Source: Oscillospiraceae bacterium
Lineage (GTDB): Bacteria; Bacillota; Clostridia; Oscillospirales; Ruminococcaceae
DNA length: 49,662 bases
Assembly: GCA_020024155.1 (NCBI GenBank)
Contig: JAHHUE010000005.1
Coordinates: forward strand, 1-49,662
Reading direction: 5' to 3'
Numbering within the stretch: the first letter of the stretch is position 1; every line of letters begins with the position of its first letter. A program made the position numbers and the translations under genes. Below, piece by piece: positions 26,352 to 33,633 of this stretch. The notes below the pieces were generated by a model that saw nothing but the letters and a program-made list of their open reading frames with translations, ran no database searches and was not told the DNA's origin.

Positions 26352-26587
26352 GCTATACAAGGTAGAGATTAGACAAATATTTCTAAACATCTATCTATAA
26401 TAGTTTAGTATAGAGTATTTAGGGTATAATTAAAAATCATTAGATGGTATATAATACATCTTTTATAGTTAAGCTGTTTCGTCAGATTTTAGTAAACTGA
26501 CCTAATGGCTTTTTTAATGCGGTCAAAAGTTTGATTTTTGCTTAATATGATTTTATTGTACAAGAAAATCAGGAGGAACAATTATTT
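26352..26587 (+). promoter_or_regulatory. Leader with terminator and possible antiterminator (candidate riboswitch/attenuator)
   Basis: A terminator lies inside the leader: AAGCTGTT (26471-26478) pairs with AATGGCTT (26504-26511), GTCAG (26481-26485) pairs with CTGAC (26497-26501), and T residues follow to 26515. CATTAG at 26438-26443 can instead pair with CTAATG at 26502-26507, inside the terminator's 3' arm. The ribosome binding site AGGAGG and the ATG come about 60 nt later. The upstream part (26352-26437) could be a sensing domain; I match it to no known riboswitch class. T-box and FMN signatures are absent. Mutual exclusion was worked out by hand, not by folding software. Confidence 0.5.
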
Positions 26588-27958
26588 ATGTATGATGTAT
26601 TGATTATTGGTGCTGGCCCAGGTGGAATTTTTTCAGCTTATGAACTTGTAAAGAAAATGCCAGAACTTAAAATTGCTATTTTTGAAACAGGCACAGAGCT
26701 TAGCAAGCGTAAATGTCCTATTGACGGAGTAAAAATTAAAAGCTGTATAAATTGCAAAAGTTGTGCTATTATGAACGGTTTTGGTGGTGCAGGTGCTTTC
26801 TCTGATGGAAAATATAATATTACTAATGATTTCGGGGGTACATTGTATTCTTATATAGGTAAGAAAAACGCAATTGAACTTATGGAATATGTTGACAGAA
26901 TCAATATGGAAAACGGTGGGGCAGAAACAAAAATGTATTCAACTGCTGGCACAACATTTAAGAAAAAATGTATGCAAAACAAATTGACTTTGCTTGACGC
27001 ATCAGTTAGACATTTGGGTACAGACATCAACTATATTGTTCTTGAAAATATATATCAGCAGTTAAAAGATAAGGTTGATTTTTTCTTTAATACACCAGTA
27101 AGAAAAATTGAAAAATTAGAAAACGGTTATCGTGTTATTACAGATAAATCAACAGCAGAAGGCAAACAATGTATAGTTTCTGTTGGTAGAAGTGGCAGCA
27201 AATGGATGGAAACAGTTTGCAAAGATTTGGATATTCCTACAAAATCAAACCGTGTTGATATTGGTGTAAGGGTGGAAATTCCATCTGCAATTTTTGAACA
27301 TATTACAGATGAAATGTACGAAAGTAAAATTGTTTATCGTACAGAAAAATTTGAAGATAAAGTTCGTACTTTCTGCATGAACCCTCATGGAATTGTTGTA
27401 AGTGAAAATACAAACGGCATTATTACTGTAAATGGACATAGCTTTGAAGATCCTTCAAAGAAAACAGAAAATACAAACTTTGCACTTTTGGTTGCAAAAC
27501 ACTTCTCAGAACCATTTAAAGATAGTAATGAATACGGAGAAAGTATTGCAAAATTATCCAATATGCTTGGTGGCGGTGTAATAGTTCAAAGATTTGGCGA
27601 CTTGGAAAGAGGCAGAAGAAGTACGCAAGCTAGAATTGAAGAAGGTTGTGTTCGTCCAACATTATCAGCAACTCCTGGTGATTTGAGCCTTGTTTTGCCA
27701 AAGAGAATTTTGGATGGTATCATTGAAATGATTTATGCTTTGGATAAAATCGCACCAGGTATGGCAAACGATGATACACTTTTGTATGGTGTAGAAGTTA
27801 AATTCTACAATATGGAAGTTGAACTTTCTAATAAATTGGAAACAAAACATAAAGGTTTGTATATTATTGGTGATGGTAGTGGTGTTACACACTCATTATC
27901 TCACGCATCTGCAAGTGGTGTGTATGTTGCAAACAACATTATGCAGGAAATGAAATAA
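26588..27958 (+). CDS. FAD-dependent dehydrogenase (COG2509 type)
   Basis: The 456-residue cytoplasmic flavoprotein begins with the dinucleotide-binding loop VLIIGAGPGGIFSAYE. A Cys-rich segment follows (KCPIDG, SCINCKSC), then GFGGAGAFSDGKYN, a hallmark of these uncharacterised FAD dehydrogenases, and near the C-terminus LYIIGDGSGVTHSLSHASAS. The reaction is unknown; the Cys group might bind a metal or a cluster. The ATG follows CAGGAGG. The gene is monocistronic, behind a leader with an intrinsic terminator, and has a terminator after it. Confidence 0.88.
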   Translation: MYDVLIIGAGPGGIFSAYELVKKMPELKIAIFETGTELSKRKCPIDGVKIKSCINCKSCAIMNGFGGAGAFSDGKYNITNDFGGTLYSYIGKKNAIELMEYVDRINMENGGAETKMYSTAGTTFKKKCMQNKLTLLDASVRHLGTDINYIVLENIYQQLKDKVDFFFNTPVRKIEKLENGYRVITDKSTAEGKQCIVSVGRSGSKWMETVCKDLDIPTKSNRVDIGVRVEIPSAIFEHITDEMYESKIVYRTEKFEDKVRTFCMNPHGIVVSENTNGIITVNGHSFEDPSKKTENTNFALLVAKHFSEPFKDSNEYGESIAKLSNMLGGGVIVQRFGDLERGRRSTQARIEEGCVRPTLSATPGDLSLVLPKRILDGIIEMIYALDKIAPGMANDDTLLYGVEVKFYNMEVELSNKLETKHKGLYIIGDGSGVTHSLSHASASGVYVANNIMQEMK

Positions 27959-27970
27959 CATAATTTATAA

Positions 27971-28013
27971 AAAAAGAACGACATAGTATGTATTTACTAT
28001 GTCGCTTTTTATT
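27971..28013 (+). terminator. Terminator after the FAD dehydrogenase gene
   Basis: CGACATAGTA (27979-27988) pairs with TACTATGTCG (27995-28004), followed by CTTTTT. Confidence 0.85.
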
Positions 28014-28149
28014 TGAAGTCAAAGTTTAGTTATATATTATATAAATTAAAAGAATATTAAAACTAATTAATATATTTTAGTGAAGTTTATGATAAATATA
28101 TTGAGCATAAAATTTTATAAATAATTAAAGCTATTGTAATTATGACTAT

Positions 28150-28195
28150 CTATTAAAAAATAAAATCTCCTTTGCAATATAAACAAAGGAGATTT
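28150..28195 (-). terminator. Terminator of the hydrogenase operon
   Basis: ATCTCCTTTG (28165-28174) pairs with CAAAGGAGAT (28184-28193). On the minus strand a TTTTATTTTTTAA tail follows. Confidence 0.8.
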
Positions 28196-28203
28196 ATATA
28201 AGA

Positions 28204-29622
28204 TTATTTTAGAACAGAAATAGCATCTGTAATTGTTTTTTCCATAGCCAGTTTACCATATTTATCAACGTCAGCTTTGTTCTTTTCGCCATGAGTAATA
28301 CATCCAGCACCACCAATACATCCACCAACACATGCCATACCTTCTATAAAGTTTGCATTAAGCACATTTTTGCTCTTTTTCAATAAAGCCATACGGCAAG
28401 CATCAAGACCATCACAAGCAATAGGGTTTAAGTCAAATTCAAGATTTTGCTCTTTCAAACCCTCAGCAACAGCTTCTGAAAGTCCACCGGACCTTGCAAA
28501 AATTCTGCCAAAGAAAGATGCATTATCCAAAACATCTTCTTCCAAAGTTGTAATATCAATATCACGACTGTCAAATAGAGCTTGTAACTCTTCAAATGTA
28601 ATTGCTACATCAATATAAGGTTTAACAGTTTCAAGCTGTATTTCAGCCTTTTTGGCTGTACATGGACCAATAAAAACAATTTTTGCATTTTCAGTGGTTT
28701 CTTTTATGTATTTTGCAATTGTAGCCATTGGTGAAAGATTATGTGAAACATAAGGAATCAAATCAGGAAATGCTGTTTTAACATAGGTAACAAAAGCAGG
28801 ACAACATGAACTTGTAAGAAATCCTTTTTCTGCAAGCTCTCTTGATTCTGCATGAGCAACCATATCAGCACCTAAAGCTGCTTCTACAACTGTATAGAAA
28901 CCAAGTTTTTTAATTCCTGCAACAACTTGACCAAGTTTTGCGTGTTTAAATTGACTTGAAATTGCAGGGGCAATAAGAGCATAAACTTTATAGTTTTGGT
29001 TGTTATCACTATGTTTAAGAAGGTCTATTGCATTGAGAATGAATGATTTATCTGTTATTGCACCAAATGGACAACGATAAACACAAGCACCACATTGAGT
29101 ACATTTATCATTATCAATTGATGCGCAATTAGTTTCATCTATTGAAATAGCTTTTATAGCACAAGCAGTTTGACATGGGCGCTTTCTGTTGACAATAGCA
29201 GAGAATGGACAGACTGTTGCACAAAGACCACAGTTTACACATTTTGATTTGTCTATATGAGCTGTATGATTTTCGTCAAAAGTGATAGCTCCTTTTTTAC
29301 AACTGCTTTCACAGTGGTGTGCAAGACAACCACGACATAAATCAGTAACTTCATATCCAGCTGTTGGACATTCGTCACAAGCAATATCAATAATTTCAAT
29401 TATATTAGGGTTATTAGAATCTCCACCCATAGCTAATTTTACACGTTCACCAAGAATAGCATGTTCTTTATATATACAACATCTTGCAACAGGTGTTTCA
29501 CTTGAGATTTTTTTAGGAATTTTAAGAACATTTGAAAGCAAAGTACCGTTCCAAGCTTCTTTTGCAACTTCGCGTAATACTTTGTATTTAAGTTCTTGTA
29601 CTTTTGTATCAAATTTAACCAT
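28204..29622 (-). CDS. Monomeric [FeFe] hydrogenase, group B
   Basis: The 472-residue iron-sulfur enzyme has an N-terminal Cys-rich region (CC at 48-49; CDEC, CRGC) and two ferredoxin-like sets (C128-x2-C-x2-C...C138; C174-x2-C-x2-C...C184). The H-cluster domain follows from about 210. The L1 motif is TSSCCPAFV (C273, C274), L2 is IGPCTAKKAE (C321) and L3 is EGMACVGGCIGGAG (C431, C435). All H-cluster Cys are present, so catalysis of H2 and proton interconversion is likely. Group B enzymes are poorly studied. It is the last gene of the run with the phosphatase and the sensory hydrogenase, 10 bp after the phosphatase stop. Confidence 0.92.
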   Translation of the reverse strand: MVKFDTKVQELKYKVLREVAKEAWNGTLLSNVLKIPKKISSETPVARCCIYKEHAILGERVKLAMGGDSNNPNIIEIIDIACDECPTAGYEVTDLCRGCLAHHCESSCKKGAITFDENHTAHIDKSKCVNCGLCATVCPFSAIVNRKRPCQTACAIKAISIDETNCASIDNDKCTQCGACVYRCPFGAITDKSFILNAIDLLKHSDNNQNYKVYALIAPAISSQFKHAKLGQVVAGIKKLGFYTVVEAALGADMVAHAESRELAEKGFLTSSCCPAFVTYVKTAFPDLIPYVSHNLSPMATIAKYIKETTENAKIVFIGPCTAKKAEIQLETVKPYIDVAITFEELQALFDSRDIDITTLEEDVLDNASFFGRIFARSGGLSEAVAEGLKEQNLEFDLNPIACDGLDACRMALLKKSKNVLNANFIEGMACVGGCIGGAGCITHGEKNKADVDKYGKLAMEKTITDAISVLK

Positions 29623-29632
29623 TTATAACTCC

Positions 29633-30805
29633 TTAAAAATAAATTACTTTAATTTTTTTACCCATCTTTTTCAGTGCGTCTGAAAGCTCATCAACTAAAT
29701 TCATTTTTATACTGAAAGTGATAGGCAAATCTGGGTTTTGATGAGCAGGATTTATTGCACGACCAACAAAAAAATTTATGTCAGTAGCTTCTTCAAAAAG
29801 CATTCTGCTTATTAGTGAAGCTCCATCATGCTTAATATTCCAGTGTTCGTAGAAATTATTTTCACCAAGATAGTCTTTGGCATACTCTACAACACGATTT
29901 ATTGTTATAACACCTTCTGTAACAAGGTCAACACTTTCTAATTCAGCAGTAGGTGGAATATCTGATTGTTCAAAAATAAGACTTGTTTTTAAAGGCTTAT
30001 TTAGATATTTTGCTGCAATTGACGAGGTTGTACCACCACATATAATATGTTTGCCTTGCTTTGAGAAAAACAAAGACATCATTCTGTTACAGTCATCAGG
30101 GTTTGATGGAGGACCAAAAAGAATATTCATAGGTTCTCTCTTGCGAATTTTAATTACACACGCAGTTGCATCATCGCCAGGCTGAAAACCATATAGTTTG
30201 TTACACTCTTCCACAAGCATAGTAGATAAATTTTTGGCTGTATAACCTGCCGGAATTAAAGCTTCCATAAAGGATATAATTTCTTCTCTTTTCCAGCCAA
30301 AATTGTAAGTTGTTCCAACACCAGCATGAGGGCAGCCATCACTCATAGCAATAAAAACATCATTTTCATATAAAGGGATAACAGATTTATATATCTTTTT
30401 GCCATCTATATTTAATTCTGTTTGCGGATATTCATAATTTATTTCATTTCGTAAAAGAATGACATGGGGGTTATCGTACTGAAAAATCTCAGCAGTTTCA
30501 TTATTTATAATATGAATAATAGTAAATGTAGAATAGGCAACACCTCGCTCAGAACACACTGGCAAGGTGGCAGCTATTGTTGAAACACACTCTTCAATAG
30601 GTAGACCTTCTGCCATCATTGTGGATATTATTTTTGAAGTGAGTGTTGATAAAATACTTGCTTTAACGCCACTGCCTAAACCGTCAGACAATACAATTAC
30701 TGTTGAATTATCATCAATTTCCACAATTTCTATATGGTCACCACATAAGCTTTCACCATAATGATTTATACTTTTATATCCAATATCAGAGCACAAATTA
30801 TTCAT
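29633..30805 (-). CDS. SpoIIE-type PP2C phosphatase with extra C-terminal domain
   Basis: This 390-residue serine/threonine phosphatase belongs to the SpoIIE/RsbU class. Metal-binding Asp motifs are intact: LSDGLGSGVKAS (D41), AMSDGCPHAG (D156), and PGDDAT (D211, D212). The catalytic domain ends at about residue 222. Residues 225-390 form an extra domain with NILFGPPSNPDD and GKHIICGGTTSSIAAKYL, whose role I do not know. The gene overlaps the sensory hydrogenase gene by 8 bp, so the two are translationally coupled. The likely picture is that the hydrogenase domain senses H2 or redox state and the phosphatase acts on a downstream phosphoprotein. No obvious target lies in the window. Confidence 0.9.
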   Translation of the reverse strand: MNNLCSDIGYKSINHYGESLCGDHIEIVEIDDNSTVIVLSDGLGSGVKASILSTLTSKIISTMMAEGLPIEECVSTIAATLPVCSERGVAYSTFTIIHIINNETAEIFQYDNPHVILLRNEINYEYPQTELNIDGKKIYKSVIPLYENDVFIAMSDGCPHAGVGTTYNFGWKREEIISFMEALIPAGYTAKNLSTMLVEECNKLYGFQPGDDATACVIKIRKREPMNILFGPPSNPDDCNRMMSLFFSKQGKHIICGGTTSSIAAKYLNKPLKTSLIFEQSDIPPTAELESVDLVTEGVITINRVVEYAKDYLGENNFYEHWNIKHDGASLISRMLFEEATDINFFVGRAINPAHQNPDLPITFSIKMNLVDELSDALKKMGKKIKVIYF

Positions 30806-32474
30806 TAGATATGGACTCCTTTAATTTTGTAAGGGCAATTTTTGTTTCGGCAGCAGTTTCTCCTAATAATGATGCTATTTCCTGAACAATACGCATTTGC
30901 TTTTCAACAACCTTATCAGCGGTTTCTATTGTGTTTTTGCTTATTTTTTCTTTTCTTTCACGTTCGTATTCATCTTCTGTAACATCACGCATTATACAAA
31001 TAAAAACATGAGAATCATGGGTATATACAATAGTTTGCTCCACAAATCGGTTATACTCAGTAAGATATAATCGTTCATTTTTTACATCTTTTCCGGTATT
31101 TAAAACATTTAAAAATGGTGTAGGGTCCAAAATTTGAACAACAGGTGAGCCTAAAATATCAGACGCAGAACGAATATTCATTATTTTCATAGCTGCATCA
31201 TTTATTTGCTGAACTTCCAAATTTTCGTTTAACACAAATATACCATTAGGTGTATTTTTTATAATTGTATCAGAAAAACTTTCTGCTTTATCTTTAAGAT
31301 AAGGCAGACACATAGAAATTTGGGCTTTACCCTGACAGACAGCAATAGCTTTTTCACGGCAAGTATCATATCCACAGCAACCACAATTTAATTCTTGTGA
31401 TGGTTTGAATTTTCCCATTTGACGAAGAACATTTGATATTTCAATTTCAGAAGGCATATCTAATTTATGTTTTATAAAGGAAAAAGTCTTTTTAAGTTCG
31501 TGTGCAGGAGGTTGGTCTATTTCAAAATCTTTTGTACCTGCATAATTAGAAACAGCAAGATAGTCATTTATAATTGATTTGTTAGCCTTACTGATAGCAG
31601 GGCCGTTTATACAACTACCTTTACAAGCTGACATTTCTATAAAACATTTATGTATTTTACCATCTTCAATATCTTTAAGAACAGACATGCAATTTTCTAC
31701 ACCGTTAACAGCTAAATAATTGAATTCTTTGTTATTTTGATCCATTGTCTTTAAAATTCCACCAACAGTAGGGAAAAGGCGAGCTTTGCTATTTTCTGTA
31801 TAATCTATTTCTTTTTCAAGCTCAATATTTTCAGATAAAAGCCAAGTGTCCAAATTTTCAAAAGTGAGAACAGCATCAACTATATTTTCATAATATTCAG
31901 CCTCATCTTTTTTTGCAATACATGAACCTATAAAAACAGTTTTTGAGTTAGGATACCTTTTTTTTATATCTAAACAGTGTGCTTGCATAGGGGAAACAAC
32001 ATCTGCAAGATATTCAAGAGCAACCGGATAATATTTTTGCACAAGAAGGTTTACTGAATGACAACAAGAAGTGATTATAATATCTCTGTCAACATCATTT
32101 AACATTCTGTCATATTCTTTTTTAACTACGGTTGCACCAATAGCAGTTTCCTCAACATCATAAAAACCAAGTTTTTTAAGTGCTTTTCTCATTGAATTTA
32201 TGCCAACACCTTCATAATTTGCAATAAAAGATGGTGAAAGACTGACAATTACAGGTTCTGGACTTTGTAAAAATACCTTTACTTTCTCAGTTTCGTCTAC
32301 AATTTCTTTTGCATTTTGAGGACAAACAACAAAACAATGCCCACACAAAATACATTCATTACCTATAATGTAAGCTTGGTTTCCTGAAAAACGAATTGCT
32401 TTCACAGGACAATATCTTATACATTTATAACAGTTTTTACAATTTGATTTTTTTAATGTCATGCAATTAGGCAT
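30798..32474 (-). CDS. Sensory [FeFe] hydrogenase with PAS domain (HydS type)
   Basis: The 558-residue protein carries, in order: two [4Fe-4S] ferredoxin motifs (residues 4-55), an H-cluster-like domain (70-300), a Cys-rich Fe-S domain (C364, C366, C367, C372, C380, C389), a PAS domain (about 401-500) and a C-terminal coiled coil. L1 is TSCCHS (C137, C138) with His in place of the usual Pro; L2 is IGSCIAKKDE (C185); L3 is MSACKGSCINGP (C284, C288). Putative sensory hydrogenases of groups C and D have this layout and lie near phosphatases and catalytic hydrogenases. No kinase domain is fused, so the output is probably passed through the overlapping phosphatase gene product. Confidence 0.9.
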   Translation of the reverse strand: MPNCMTLKKSNCKNCYKCIRYCPVKAIRFSGNQAYIIGNECILCGHCFVVCPQNAKEIVDETEKVKVFLQSPEPVIVSLSPSFIANYEGVGINSMRKALKKLGFYDVEETAIGATVVKKEYDRMLNDVDRDIIITSCCHSVNLLVQKYYPVALEYLADVVSPMQAHCLDIKKRYPNSKTVFIGSCIAKKDEAEYYENIVDAVLTFENLDTWLLSENIELEKEIDYTENSKARLFPTVGGILKTMDQNNKEFNYLAVNGVENCMSVLKDIEDGKIHKCFIEMSACKGSCINGPAISKANKSIINDYLAVSNYAGTKDFEIDQPPAHELKKTFSFIKHKLDMPSEIEISNVLRQMGKFKPSQELNCGCCGYDTCREKAIAVCQGKAQISMCLPYLKDKAESFSDTIIKNTPNGIFVLNENLEVQQINDAAMKIMNIRSASDILGSPVVQILDPTPFLNVLNTGKDVKNERLYLTEYNRFVEQTIVYTHDSHVFICIMRDVTEDEYERERKEKISKNTIETADKVVEKQMRIVQEIASLLGETAAETKIALTKLKESISNE

Positions 32475-32501
32475 AATGTTAATTCCTTTCGCTGACTATT
32501 T

Positions 32502-32529
32502 TTTATACTTAAATGATTACACTTGCCAA
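32502..32529 (-). promoter_or_regulatory. Candidate promoter of the sensory hydrogenase gene
   Basis: On the minus strand, TTGGCA (32529-32524) and TATAAA (32507-32502) are 16 bp apart, about 28 bp before the ATG. An inverted repeat overlaps the spacer and the -35 element. Confidence 0.5.
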
Positions 32530-32554
32530 CAGAAATGTTAACAAGTGTAATCAT
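32513..32554. repeat. Long inverted repeat over the sensory hydrogenase promoter
   Basis: ATGATTACACTTG (32513-32525) and CAAGTGTAATCAT (32542-32554) are perfect 13-bp complements. Inside, AACA and TGTT can pair around GAAA. There is no T tail on either strand, so it is more likely an operator than a terminator. Confidence 0.6.
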
Positions 32555-32615
32555 ATATAAACGATAAATATTATAAAGGTTATTTGTTCAGAGAATAAAA
32601 AGTATTTGTAATTAT

Positions 32616-32855
32616 TTATAAGTTTGCAATAACATTGGTTGCGAAAAATTCATCTACTGATTCTGGTTTTACTGAAAAAAAGTTATCATCAACAGTTACG
32701 CAAACACCTTGCTGACATTTACCCATACAGAATGTGCCACAAAGCTCAACTTTATCATCAAGATTGTGTTTTGCAATAAGTTCTTGAAGCTGTTGTGCAA
32801 CTAAACGAGAACCTTTTATATGGCATGAGCTTCCAATACAAACTGTAATTTTCAT
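32616..32855 (-). CDS. Thioredoxin-like [2Fe-2S] ferredoxin (NuoE-like)
   Basis: The 79-residue protein has the NuoE/HydA-tail pattern: C6-x4-C11 near the start and C43-x3-C47 within CGTFCMGKCQQGVCV; C39 and C52 are extra. It probably holds one [2Fe-2S] cluster and carries electrons or senses redox state in the cytoplasm. It lies 12 bp after the phosphotransferase gene and before the sensory hydrogenase. Small ferredoxins of this type accompany many multi-subunit [FeFe] hydrogenases. Confidence 0.88.
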   Translation of the reverse strand: MKITVCIGSSCHIKGSRLVAQQLQELIAKHNLDDKVELCGTFCMGKCQQGVCVTVDDNFFSVKPESVDEFFATNVIANL

Positions 32856-32867
32856 AATTAAAACCTC

Positions 32868-33617
32868 TTATTCATAATCAACAACATTAACCCATGAAAG
32901 CAAGAGTTCTCGCTCTTTTTCGTTACCTCTTACAATCTGAGAAGCAGCAACAATAGGCATCCATCTCTGAACATAATGTTTTTCAGTCTTGCTTTTTTCA
33001 CAGAAAAGGTCAAGATATTTTTCAGCACTTTCAGTGTCACCATCAAGACATAATGCAAGATATGTTCTTGCAACATCAGCAGAAGCATTACCTTGTGTTG
33101 CGTGTGACCAGTCTACAATATATGGTGTGCCATCATCGCTGATAATAATATTTGTAGGGTTAAAGTCACCGTGACAAATTTTAGTATGTTTTGGCATACC
33201 TTCAAGGCGTGTATGAAGGTCATATCTTGTTGTTGCGCTCAATTTTGATTGACAAATATGAATATTCATTTTGTCTTTTAATTTATTGAGAAGGGAACAG
33301 CTGTGTTTTTGAATATCCATCTGCAAATCAACAAGAAGTTCAATATATTCATCTTTTTTATCTTCGTTTTCAGTCATAAGCTGTGATAAAGTTTTGCCAC
33401 TGATATATTCAGAAACAATAGCCCATTTTCCGTCAATAGTGGTAACTTCAAGAACTTTTGGTACATTTATTCCTGTTGTTTCAATTCTTGCTTGATTAAG
33501 AGCTTCATTTAAAACATCAGCTTTTGAAAATCCATCGTGAAAAACTTTTATACATTTATCTCCGTCACGATAGATTGTTTTTTTGTTTCTAACAGCAATT
33601 ACTCTGTCAAGTTTCAT
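32868..33617 (-). CDS. APH-fold phosphotransferase
   Basis: The 249-residue protein has the aminoglycoside phosphotransferase/choline kinase fold: an N-lobe with IVSEYISGKTLSQLM at the hinge, catalytic HGDFNPTN with its Asp, and VDWSHA as the metal-binding Asp motif. The ATG at 33617 is used because GGAGG lies just before it; a longer frame would overlap adhE. The family phosphorylates small molecules or proteins. It lies 16 bp after adhE and 12 bp before the ferredoxin. Its presence in one run with a phosphatase and a sensory hydrogenase suggests a regulatory role, but a metabolic kinase or resistance-like enzyme is possible. Confidence 0.85.
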   Translation of the reverse strand: MKLDRVIAVRNKKTIYRDGDKCIKVFHDGFSKADVLNEALNQARIETTGINVPKVLEVTTIDGKWAIVSEYISGKTLSQLMTENEDKKDEYIELLVDLQMDIQKHSCSLLNKLKDKMNIHICQSKLSATTRYDLHTRLEGMPKHTKICHGDFNPTNIIISDDGTPYIVDWSHATQGNASADVARTYLALCLDGDTESAEKYLDLFCEKSKTEKHYVQRWMPIVAASQIVRGNEKERELLLSWVNVVDYE

Positions 33618-33633
33618 TTTATTCCTCCAATAA

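Noticed and set aside
26352..26470. FMN riboswitch or T-box before the FAD dehydrogenase
   Set aside because: The conserved FMN-aptamer sequences and the T-box TGGNACCGCG element are absent.
32513..32554. Inverted repeat before the sensory hydrogenase as an intrinsic terminator
   Set aside because: No T run follows on either strand, and a promoter overlaps it.
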